This document shows, piece after piece, positions 1-11,002 of a stretch of DNA of 60,000 nt (the first letter of the stretch is position 1; the number at the start of each line of letters is the position of its first letter). Source of the stretch: Antedon mediterranea (Eukaryota; Echinodermata; Crinoidea; Comatulida; Antedonidae); NCBI RefSeq assembly GCF_964355755.1, contig NC_092675.1, positions 30,282,912 through 30,342,911 on the forward strand, written 5' to 3'. Below the pieces are notes generated by a model. The model saw only the letters and a program-made list of their open reading frames with translations. It did no database searches and was not told where the DNA came from. A program made the position numbers and the translations under genes.

Positions 1-455
1 GAAGAAGATTCCATTTTTGCGATGTTATTTTTTATTCTGTTTGGAGTGGGAAACGATAGTCTATAGAGGCCTACTACCACTACGAGTTGGCCCTACCAGG
101 CTAGGCGTAAGACGTGGTAGGAGGATGATTGCTGGCAGCGAAGCAGCAATAAATGGGCCCAATCTTGTTAGACGTCGCATGACATGATTGATATTACGAC
201 CTGTTTTAACGAGAGGTCAAAATATACCCTGAGGACACTTCCAACACGGTAACGGCGACCGGGAATCCACCAAATTTTAGGATTCAGCCAAGTAGCCTTT
301 TTTGCAATTAAAATCTCATTACACGGAATCTCTTTGTTGTTATACAACACACTTCTCGTAGGCGTGTAGAATATGCGTGTAATAGCGTGTTGTATAAACG
401 CGCCCTAATATACAGTTACATAATTATTATTTAATATATTTGTGTTTATTTGTAG
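1..455. other. Sequence upstream of the first visible HMGXB4 exon
   Basis: I found no exon with an ATG and a donor in the required phase (one base of a split codon), so the HMGXB4 first coding exon is probably left of the window. Around 339-400 there is an imperfect inverted repeat: TATACAACAC on the left and GTGTTGTATA on the right, about 55 bp apart. It resembles a small MITE. No other feature seen. Confidence 0.4.
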
Positions 456-3400
456 AAGAATCATTTCAATTTGAATCAAACTTGTTAACAAGACCAGCAA
501 GAAATCGCCGCAAGTCTGCTAAATTGCTTGTATCGTCCATCAAAAAGGAGAAAGATGTAGTGGCTGCGGAGGGAGCTGCGACCGAGTCTGTAACACAAAA
601 GAGGAAACGAAGCAAAGGTGGCAGTGATGGTAATTTAACCAGCCAAGACAGTTCCTCAGATAGAGAACGTATGCCTCCAAAAATAAAGATTAAACCGGTG
701 TTAAAATGCCCAGAAAGCGAGATAACCATTGCTAAAAGAGCCTCTAAGAAAAGTCAGAAACCTCGTCTGGAAATTGATACATCTCCAGATCGTAGCATTA
801 TGATCAAGCAAGATGCTGATAGTGGAATCAAATTAAAACTAATTTTATCACCTAAACATTCCGATAAATCTACTGAAGAGTTAGTAGATGATTCTGCTAG
901 CTGCTCATCTAAACATAAATCTGAAAAGAGAAAGAAAGAACCCATCAAAACAAGGATAGTTAGGCAGGACGGTGAGCTATCAATTAGTGAGTTCTCTGGT
1001 CAAGAATCAATAGAACCTATACTACTCAAGAAAACTGAAAACAAGAAAAGGAAACATTTAGATATTGATTCTCAACAAATACAGGAATTAAACAAAGTTA
1101 ATTATGAACTTAATACGAGTGAGAAAAGTAAAAGTAAAAAATCTAAATTATCAACATCATCCGTTTCAGATGATAAGTCAAGTGGTTTGCAGATTATACT
1201 GGGAGATCATGGTAGTCATAAACATTCTAGCAGTCATAAAAAGAAGAAAAAGAAAAGTAAAGAAAAATCCAAAACACCTGCTGCCCCAGAGCCTATTGAA
1301 TTGACCATTGATGAGTCAGTTTTAAATGATATCGACATGGCGTTAGATTTGGAGCAACCACTTGTACAAGTAGAAGCTCCTATTAAAGAACTGAAACTTA
1401 AGAGTCACAGCAAATTGAAAAAGCTTGAGAAATTGAGGAGAAGGAAAGAAAAAGAAAGACGTGAACGAAGGGAGCGACATGAAAGACATCGTGAAAAAAA
1501 ACGTCACAAGCATAATAAACCGAAACGACCAAAATTCAAAAGCACAGGCATTAAAACATCTGGTGGAGTGAAGATAAAGTCTAAACTGTATGGACCACCT
1601 CCTAACCTCATGCTGCCAGAGTCTCTGAAAGGAGTGCAAGGAGACATTCCAAGGCCTAGCACAAGCACTGGCAGTAAAATAATGAATGAAACTGAAGTGA
1701 AAAAAGAATTGAAAAAAATTCAGGCTAAAGCAAAGAAAAATTTATCCCCGAAAGGGGATGCCAAGGCTAAAGTAAAGGTAATTGACAATTATTGATAATA
1801 ACACATCGATATTGGCACTTAATGCACAAAACCTCTAGCGCTTCTACTGTATTATTTCCGTGGATATATTTAGGATAAAAAACATCTTTGTAAACATTAC
1901 TCCCAGAATGTTGCAGACAGTAATACGTATTTACCTTACCAGTTGTACACATGTGGTGGGTGGAGAGAGGCAAACATAGGTAAAGTGTCTAAGAATTACT
2001 GATCACAAGTTCAAATCCAACACTAGTCATATATGAGTAGTTATCCAAAACTCCACTATTGGATGGTTTGTACACTTGTACTTATTATTATCACAACTGG
2101 ATTTATTGCTTTAATTTTGAGGGCTGGTTTAACACTGCTCTAAACATACACATTCGTCTGTATTACCAGGGAGATGATTTACATCTCTCTGGGATTACCA
2201 TTTGCAGTTCAGTATCATTTTAGTCTTTAAACTGCTATTATCATTTCAGGTGAAGAAACCTTTATCAGCTTACCAAATGTGGTGCAAACATTACAGGAAG
2301 CAACTTATGATTGATAATCCAAACATAGGTAAGACAACAAACATACCATCATCTTACATGGTCTGTGTTTATTTGGTCGTCTTTGTGGTTTTTGTGTGTT
2401 TACCATTTGTGTATTCCGTCTGTCTGTCTGTTAATTAATACTGAGATGATGTATTCTTAACCAACTGTACCGTAGTTCACAATGTTTTTTAATACTTGTA
2501 TGTGCTCAGAATATCTCAGTTAAACAGTTTTTTTTTCTGTCTTTACTTTAAAGTCTGGTTTTTCCTTGAACCTTCTGAAGGGCACTGTACTATCAGCTTT
2601 CTACAGCAAATTGAATTTAATTGTGGTTTCATATTTGTTCTGTCAATTTTAAATAGTTGAATTAGAACACAGTCTATTATCTTATGTTAGGGATCTACTT
2701 GACTATGATTGTTAAATGATACCTATTATTAGTTTAGGGGTCTACTTACAGTAGGATGACGATGACAAGATACCGATCGGAAGACGGTTAGGTTATTCAA
2801 TTTATTACTACTACTGTATTTTGTGGAAGTTCTTTTTAGTATGAACTGTTTCTTGAAACAGTTTCGGAAATTTATAAGATTTATAAAGCGCCTATATCCA
2901 CAAAGTGCCCAAAGCGCTTGTTAAAGCCATAAAAAAGACAAACCTTGAAACTAAAAACAACGACGAATTTAAAAAAAAATTGGAATGAAAACAGACCAAT
3001 GGAACCCACATCACTGCTTCCGTTTACCAGCAATTTAAGGTGCACAGACCTGCAGGCACATTACTCACAGGTGTTCTCAGTAATGTGGGTATCTATAGGA
3101 GCTAAACAATAACCTTACAAATTTCCAAAGGCAGCTGACAGCAGATGCGTCTTTTAGCTAAATATATGAGCAAATGGTCACTCAGTTTTATATTAAACCA
3201 CCTATCTGATAGGACAGTGCTTAATTTACTATTGGTACTCCTACAGTAGTAACAAATTAAAATATATGTAAAATGGTATGATAAGGTGCCATGTGGGGTA
3301 AGACACTGTTAGAAGAGAGTACAATCACAGGAAGTGTACAAGTTATAAAGATGTTGATATCAGGAACCCATTAAATTAAACCAACATAAACAAGATGAGC

Positions 3401-6400
3401 ACAAACTTAATTTCATACCACACAATGAGTTTTATAATCGGTTTCAATTTAAACTTAATGTCTACTATAAAAAATTAATGTCTTTATTTGTTCCCATGAA
3501 ATAATAACTTTAATGTTTTGCTCTGTTTCAAATGTCTTTGGCAAATTAAATTTCAATAATACTGTACATGTTAAATATGTTTAAACTTGGAATTACTTGT
3601 AGTATTTAAGTTTTTGATCAAATTTTTTACCTACAGTAATGTAAAGCTCTGTCTACACTAAAAGTGTAATAAAGAAGTGTGATGTGCCCAAATATGGTAG
3701 TGATATGCTTAAATATGGTAGTGATATGCTTAAATATGGTAGTAATATGACATCATTATGTCCATAATATATGGGCACATTACATTTTTTGTCAAAAAGC
3801 TTTAGAGTTCAATCAACATTAGGTGTACACTACATGGAATTTTTAATATGCCTAAGACTTCTATAATGATTCAAGTTTAGGGGAAGTTTGTGGTTCTATG
3901 TTAAAGTTTTTAGATTGGTTAAAGAAAGTGGCCTGTATTGGATAGTTTGTCAAGGTTGTCAATAAGGAAAGTGGCCACAAACGAAGGCTGCTACATTATA
4001 TCATCACCTTCAATGAAGGCTACTAAATTATCATCACCTAATAATATTTATAGTTCCCTTCTCCTTCCCAGAAACAAGCATGCTGATTTGTCATGCATTA
4101 AATTATATTTGATTGACATCATCAAAATATTAATTAACAATTGAAATATTATACTACACATCTGACAAAGGAATACTGTTGGGTTTTTTTTCTGAAAGAT
4201 TTGCACTTTTTGATGCTCGTCGTTTTGCTGTACTGTTTTTGTATCTCCATTGAGATCTACAGTAGCCACCCTCAGCATTGTCATTTTTTTTAGTAATTTG
4301 CCTTTAGAAAATTACACTAATAATAGTAATATTTAATGAATTTTATTTACAGATGCAGCAGATTTCGGAACGATCAGCCAAATGCTTGGTGCCCTCTGGC
4401 AAAAGTTAACAGACAAAGAAAAGGTAGAATGGCATCGCCTCGCAGGTACGCATTTGAGTAACCGCAGAAGAAGTTCAACAAGCAGTACTAAGCAAGTGAG
4501 AGAAGGAAGGTTTAGTGTCAGCCTGCCTAGATCTAAAAGCAGTGTCCGAATTAACCCACCCAACACAGATCCTGTTGATGTCGCAGCGCACTTGTTGTTA
4601 TTAGGCGAGTCGCTTAGTAATGTTGGACAAAAACTTCAAGAACATCAGGTACCTTAAAATGTTACTCCAAAGGTTCTAAAAATATTATAAATTACATGAA
4701 ATATTTTGCATACCGTATATGATAATTATGATACTGATAAAACTATTGTGCATTTATCTTAAGAAGACATTACTTTTTAAAAAAACACAACAAAACAGAC
4801 AAATCACACAAGAAAAGGTTACCTATTTTTATTTTAAATTTTAAATTTGATTATGTACAGTATGTGGATCTGCAATTTAAAATTTAAAAAAAAAAGTGAA
4901 CTTTAAAAACTTAAAACCTCAATATAAAAAGGAAATTTAAGAATCATTTGTGGTTTATTTTCGTGTTGACCTGTATATCCTCTAGTTTGCCATAATGGCA
5001 GGTGGAATTCCTCATTATTTGTGAACGTATGTAAAGCTCTGTCTACACTAGCAAACTTTATGTGATAACAAATGTTTTGTGCCCATATATGGACATGATG
5101 TTGTCATATCACTACCAAATTTAGGCATATCACTACTATATTTGGGCGCATCACACTTCCTTTGTCAAACTAGTAGTGTAGACAGAGCGTTAGTTAGCAC
5201 TTTATTGGCACTACTGTGGGCTTGCAACTTAAATGTTATTCTTGCAGAATACACAAATGGAAGTTCAAGGCAGCCTGTCTGTACTCCTGGATTCCACCAT
5301 ATGTGCACTAGGCCCACTGCTATGCCTTACATCACAAGTACCTGAACTAAGAGGCTGCAGAAAGGACACACATGTAAGCACTACCATTAATGCATTCTAA
5401 CGCTCTGTCTACATTATCAAACTTTATGTGATGTGCCCATAAGGACATGATGATGTCATATCACTACCATATTTCGGCATACAGCATCACTACCATATTT
5501 TACACATCACACTTTTTTGTCACATAAAGTTTGATAGTGTAGACAGAGATTAAGCAGGATATCTTTATTTGCAAATATCAATTTCTATTTTGTAAGATCC
5601 CTACCAGTATGAACTATATGTAAAAGTTTATAGTTTCATTACAGCTACTGTAGTTGGTTTGTTCTAATTCTCCCAATACTGGCCACTATTGGACCAGCCT
5701 ATATATTTTCTGGTTTTTATTTTTATTCAAGATACAAGAAATGTTATGGGTCCACTTTAAAATGGAAATTTGTTTTGCTTGGCATAATTAAAACAATGAA
5801 ACAACATAGACAAATACATCAAAAGGCAAAGTTAAAATACTATTTATATTGAAAATGCTGTTAAAAAACTATAAAAAATGCAGATTGCAAGAAACGCCAT
5901 AGGCTCTGTAAATTACTGTTAAAACGATTAAAATAAAAATTACAACAAAGAGTTATTGTCAAACATTAGAATTTATAAATATTAATTATTTTTAAGGAAA
6001 TTTGAAGTCATTTATTTATTGTAAAAGGTTTTCGACTTTCAATATCTAAGCAAGCAAACTACTTAAGTACACTATGAAGGAATTAAATAACAAATTAGAT
6101 AACTAAGTGGGGAGGGTAAGAGTTGATGATACAATCTTGGCAAAGAAGAATGAAAGCCTGCATTCAAGAGAGGCATAGTAGATGAAGCAGAATTTAAATT
6201 AGATTTGACAGCCTTCTATAGCATCCAGTGTTTACTAAGCTTGTTATGTCGGCAATTTACCTTTCATTCTTACCAATCCAGATGTTTTAAAATGCTTTCG
6301 GCATTTTTCTGAGGTACTCGCGGTTACCCTAGCGGTCATTCACACTTTTTTAACAAATATTTGTGTCTGCCGTTTGTTACTATTTTTAACTTTCAATAGG

Positions 6401-6790
6401 TTCTTTAAGTTGAATGTCTTGTTAACTATAATAAAATATTGTTTTGTTATGCTTCAGTGATCTTGTTACGCATTTTTCAAGATTCGCCCTGCATCAATCA
6501 TTTGGTCATCATCTTTGATAATATTATCAAATACCGAAACAATCAATGTTGTCCTACCATACTGTACGTTTAAGTTCAGGCCAATTCACAAACAATTAAA
6601 AAATATTCTTTCCTGTGATATTTTTATTAGATTTTCTTGTAGGAGGTTTATTATAGTACATTTTCCATAAAGTTGCTAAGTCTATTTAAACAATGTTTGA
6701 ATTATTGATCATATCAAATTAACTGTGTTTTTAAATATCTTTCAGGTTTCAATATTGGACAACATTGCCTACATTATGCCTGCATTGTGA
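456..6790 (+). CDS. HMGXB4: HMG-box containing protein 4 (HMGXB4/HMG2L1) orthologue, 5'-partial
   Basis: Nuclear HMG-box protein. In vertebrates it is reported as a negative modulator of Wnt signalling and a partner of the NURF chromatin remodeller. Exons: 456-1777, 2250-2328, 4353-4648, 5248-5373, 6746-6790, all with GT-AG introns and consistent phases, giving 621 residues plus a split codon at the left. The first exon encodes a long Lys/Ser/Arg-rich, probably disordered region with a very basic [19 protein letters not shown] stretch. The HMG box starts at [16 protein letters not shown] (exon 2) and continues in exon 3 ([18 protein letters not shown]), so an intron splits it. The C-terminus matches the vertebrate protein as I remember it: [33 protein letters not shown] and the final [11 protein letters not shown]-stop. 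An ATG at 440 is not used, because the acceptor TTTGTAG ends at 455. The true start is in an upstream exon not found in the window; the missing part should be short. Confidence 0.92.
1808..2020 (-). mobile_element. SINE family S2, copy 1 (HMGXB4 intron 1778-2249)
   Basis: The reverse strand contains GTTTGCCTCTCTCCACCCA preceded by a GACACTTTACC-like block, followed further on by CATTCTGGGAGTA and GCGCTAGA. The same ordered blocks occur at 17279-17465 (- strand) and 35358-35545 (+ strand), which defines a dispersed family. The upstream part carries a B-box-like GATTTGAACTTGTGATC. Boundaries are approximate. Confidence 0.6.
3645..3800. mobile_element. MITE family M1, copy a
   Basis: Starts with the family terminus AGCTCTGTCTACACT. 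Inside are three near-repeats of GATATGCTTAAATATGGTAGT, the GACATCATTATGTCC dyad and the block ATGGGCACATTACATTTTTTG. The right terminal inverted repeat is degraded. It lies in the 2329-4352 intron of HMGXB4; the rest of that intron shows nothing I recognise. Confidence 0.75.
5035..5190. mobile_element. MITE family M1, copy b
   Basis: Both termini are present (AGCTCTGTCTACACTAGC and CTAGTAGTGTAGACAGAGCG). The interior has ATATGGACATGATG and two CATATCACTAC-type blocks. It sits 57 bp upstream of the HMGXB4 exon at 5248-5373, so the acceptor of that exon lies close to the element. Confidence 0.85.
5401..5550. mobile_element. MITE family M1, copy c
   Basis: The termini CGCTCTGTCTACATTATCAA and TTGATAGTGTAGACAGAGAT enclose the CATGATGATGTCATATCAC core. 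It lies in the 5374-6745 intron of HMGXB4, 28 bp after the exon end. Copies b and c therefore flank one small exon closely on both sides. Confidence 0.85.
5662..5722. mobile_element. Fragment related to the MITE at 37842-38027
   Basis: The stretch CTCCCAATACTGGCCAC, then TTGGACCAGCC and TTTTCTGGTTTT, parallels the left half of the intact element at 37842-38027. There is no terminal repeat pair here, so this is a diverged one-sided relic. The rest of this HMGXB4 intron (5723-6745) shows nothing recognisable. Confidence 0.4.
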
Positions 6791-9501
6791 GTCTTGCTGT
6801 CTACATATACTAAAATAAGAAGGCTTGACCAGTGTATATGGTAGGTGAGTGACCCTGAAGAGGACATGATTGATTAAGTGGAGCATCCTGGCGTGCAACA
6901 CCACCAAGCTGACCACTTCGCTGACCATGGACTGTTAACAGATCCTTCCTGTAGCGTTACTGGTACTATCCGACTACTGACAAACTTCACCTGTTGTTGT
7001 AAACAGTGTCATATTACAGTTTTGATATCAATATTTATATCATTAATATAATAATAATTTGGTTTGATTATCGTATATTTGTCTGCTATGTACATATATA
7101 CACTATCAGTGTAGTCACAAAACTGTTAAATTTACTGAAAATGTTGCTGTAATAGTATTACAACACGGTAATATTTATATAGTGACACTTCAAATAATAT
7201 TTCATAAGTAGACAACACAAATATGGTGTTACAGAGCATCCAACACAATCTATGATGTTGTAAGACAAAATGTTGTACTTTATTGTAATTATTTAATATT
7301 CTGATTGATTATTCTGATGTACAGTACCTATTAACTTTGAAAAACATTTTTGTTGACTAAACAATGAATAAGATCAAATGTACAGTAAAATACAATTAGT
7401 ATTAGTAATAAGTTGATACAGATACAACAGTTCCTCACACCCACGGCAATGCTGTGTAAGCCTACCTAGTCACAATGAATTGACATATTCTTGTAGGCAA
7501 GGTATGTGGTTAGAGCATTATGGCATGTTGTGTCCTGGTATCGTAGCACCTTTAAGCATATTAATCCTATAAATTAACGTAACCTATGTTAGTCCTTTGC
7601 TCAGGAACCGAGATAAGAGATATTAATTAGTAGATAACTTTTAATGATTAAACATTCCCGGGGGAAGATTTTCAGTGACTTTATAATTCTCCAGAGAGAT
7701 TTAAAAGAATGAAAATCTGAAATTGGACCTTGTTGGCATTATTACACATTAACATGCAAAATAATGTTATCCTTTATTATAAATCCTACCTTGGAATTGT
7801 ATTAATCACTTTGGAAAATTAAAGAGTCAATTTATTTAAGATTTGTTAATTATTTTATTTATTAATTAATCTTTTATAAGGGCATTGACCTTGCTTAGGG
7901 TTTGGAATTACAAGTTGCATTTACAGAAAGTAAAGTGTAGATTATTGTGTTAACTTGTATGTTGTCTTATGATTATTTAATTTGAACTTTAATCATAATA
8001 TCCACCTTTTCAATGATCATTTTGTTTCTGTTTGGAATAGAATAGATTTATTGATATAATGTTGACCTGGTTAATACAAGCCTTGTCAAATCTACTTCTT
8101 ATTTGACCCATTTTTTTAGGCCTTTCTATTTTAAAAATAAAAGTATCTAAAAAGTGATTTTTCCTTACTGTAACTTCGAAATATATAATGCAATAACAGG
8201 TGCATGCAGTTGTATTAGCTGTTATATCATCACTATTACTAGTAATAGAGGTTAATGCTAGTCTGATGCTGCTGTTTGGTTTGTGTTTCAGCAACCCTGC
8301 ATCTGTTGCCTGGCTGGCTATTCAATGTGTGTCCACCTAGTATTCCTGGCCTTCTGCACATTGCTTGTGGCTGCTCTAACCTCAAACTAACTCAACAGCA
8401 AACCTGTTGTTTGGGAGGGGTCTACATCTTACTGAAAGCTTCATTTACAAGGTGTTCAAAAGCCTCAACTATATACAAGGTTCAATGTTTAATATACATA
8501 GGTGGTAGCTCCTGTAAAGAACTAAATTAGTGTGAGGAAGCTGAGGCCAAGGGTATCTATTCCAGGAGGTACGTAGTCTGTAGCCACTGTACCCAAAGGA
8601 AGGGTTTGTATTTAATTAACACATTATTTAGGATGATTGTATACAAGTTCAAGTTTTACTACTGTTGTCAGACTTGTATCCCTTGGGAAATCTAGTACCC
8701 CCGTTCAAGGACCTACGTCCCAGGTGTCTATGCTAACATTTAATGAGTCTTCCCCAAGAGAGTGTGTGTACCCAGGGAGGGTCTACCATAATTTAAAGTA
8801 CCTATGTCTCCCTCTGATATCTTGTCAGTGATATTGGTTTGTTGTCAGTGGGTTTGATATTCTCCATGTGTATTTTATTTCTTCCCTTTTAATTACTACA
8901 CAATCCCTTGCTAATTCAGGTCACCCTCGATTCTGTCACTATATGCGGCATTAAAACTGTAACATTTTGTCACAATGCTAACCTATCCCCTGGTGGCGTA
9001 GTGGGTTACACCCAATCATAATTATACATCCCGAGCCTGTTTATTATCAAATGTCAACTCTCTCCTCAATCACTGTGTTATTGAAAAAATCAATACTATA
9101 TTTAATCTATTATTAATTATACATTCATATTTAGTTATTTTATCATGTACTTGTACTGTCAAAGGAAAAATATATCTTTTGATAACGATAATTGAGTATT
9201 ATTACTATTTGAATTGAAAATATTGTTTAAAATGAATTTAAATGATATGGTATTTCTAATTTATTTATTTAGAAACACATGAAAAAAGGAAAAAGACTAA
9301 ACAAAGTGTATGTACTGATTGTAGTAATTTCATTTAAGGATTGATTTTCAAGATGGAAACATTTTTTTAGATATTTCATATTACACCAGCCATTTAATAT
9401 GATGTTATAACATAGTATGTTGGTGACGTATTGATACATTTATTGAGCACTGTAGTGTATATATGTACATTGTGTATCTAAAGTAAGCATATGTTTGATA
9501 T
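6791..9501. other. HMGXB4 3' flank and intergenic DNA
   Basis: AT-rich DNA after the HMGXB4 stop. Its proximal part should be 3' UTR, but I could not choose one polyadenylation site with confidence. No reading frame with a recognisable domain, no RNA gene and no clear repeat seen. Confidence 0.4.
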
Positions 9502-9754
9502 TACTGTGATATATAACATAGTGTAGCCCTATCAAAATGCTGTACTGTGATATATAACATAGTGTAGCCCTATCAAAATGCTGTACTGTGATATATAACA
9601 TAGTGTAGCCCTATCAAAATGCTGTACTGTGATATATAACATAGTGTAGCCCTATCAAAATGCTGTACTGTGATATATAACATAGTGTAGCCCTATCAAA
9701 ATGCTGTACTGTGATATATAACATAGTGTAGCCCTATCAAAATGCTGTACTGTG
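9502..9754. repeat. Perfect 41-bp tandem repeat, six copies
   Basis: Six consecutive copies of a 41-bp unit containing ACTGTGATATATAACATAG and TGTAGCCCTATCAAAATGCT. The copies look identical base for base, ending in a partial seventh (TGTACTGTGT). Such identity means recent amplification. There are no spacers between units, so this is not a CRISPR array. Confidence 0.95.
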
Positions 9755-11002
9755 TAAATTATGTTTACACTGTGAAGCAGTGGCGTGACATAAAGAAATA
9801 AAGCGGCTTGATTAGTGGTGGTATAAGGTACCAGAAAAAGAAAAGTTATTAAGGTATGGTTAAGATTAAGGTTAAGGTTAAGATTAGAAGAATGTTTATT
9901 TCAACAAATTGTTGTGTTTATTGTATCAAAAGTACAACTTTTCTTTGATTAACTGAAAGATGCTAAGAAAATGATTTTAAAACAATATGTAAATAAAGTT
10001 GTACAATGGCATCAATGAAATGAATAATTGCAGAACAATAAATGTATGTTATTACAGCAAGTAGACCCTACAGTACATGTATGATGTGTTTGTCAAATAT
10101 ACCGTAAATCAAAATACTACAGTGCCTATAAGATGATGTTAAATAATATACATAGCAATATTAATGAAAAAAGTTGGCAATTTACCAAAGTACATACAAT
10201 ATTACACTTACATTGATATTTTTCGAAAAAAAGGGCCAAATTTTGACCCTTTTATTTTTTTAACATTAAACTGTAATACTATGACTCTATAAGATGATGA
10301 TAACGCAATACATACGCATATGTAGCAATATTATTGCATAATAATTGAATTTTGAAAAGTTCATATTTTGGGCATTTTATGAAAAAATCCCTGTGCTATA
10401 CTGCCCTGTCATGAAAGAACGACTAAACTGACACATTTTTCAAAAATCACTTTTTTAGCTTTTTGGGCTATTTAGGGAATGATACACCTTGTAGAATATT
10501 CAGATATTCAAAATTTTAACTAGAAATATGAAATTTAAAAATCAAAATATCACTCAATTACAAGTGTGTGTTACTATTGTCACCAAAGACGTCACCAAAG
10601 ACTAACTCAACTAAAAATGCCATGAAAGACACACTCAAATGACATATTAACACCTATTATCATAGGAAACCCATTCAAGTGCACAAAAATGGTGTTAATT
10701 GCACAGCAAGCTGTGTAATGTTGTTGTTTTAAACATAAAATAATTTGGTACTGCCCTACGAATGATTATCAATAATTATTTTATTCAATACTCACTTATT
10801 CAATACTCACTTAAACTTGTTTAGTTATTATTAGAATATTAATTTTATTTCTGGAATATTTAGAATTAAATACCCCGGAGATAGACTATGTGAACACCGT
10901 AATGATATTATTATTGAATATTCTCCCTCTTAAATTAATACTTAAAACTAAAGTAAAAATACAAGAAACATGAAAAACAATTTCAAACAACTATAGTTAG
11001 AA
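9755..11002. other. Intergenic DNA between two tandem arrays
   Basis: No gene or recognisable element. A short degenerate GGTTAAGATTAAGGTTAAGG tract lies at about 9856-9890. Several stretches around 10140-10500 pair loosely with each other. Confidence 0.4.

Noticed and set aside
168-350. 60-codon minus-strand frame upstream of HMGXB4
   Set aside because: No domain, no splice context and alternative start only; may be chance or part of a repeat.
440-455. ATG at 440 as the HMGXB4 start
   Set aside because: It lies within the polypyrimidine/acceptor TTTATTTGTAG, so these bases are intronic.
8276-8530. 84-codon plus-strand frame in intergenic DNA
   Set aside because: No recognisable domain, no signal of splicing or conservation.
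9502-9754. CRISPR-like appearance of the 41-bp repeats
   Set aside because: Units are contiguous without spacers and the genome is eukaryotic.
9856-9890. Telomere-like GGTTAAGG tract
   Set aside because: Short, degenerate and not TTAGGG.
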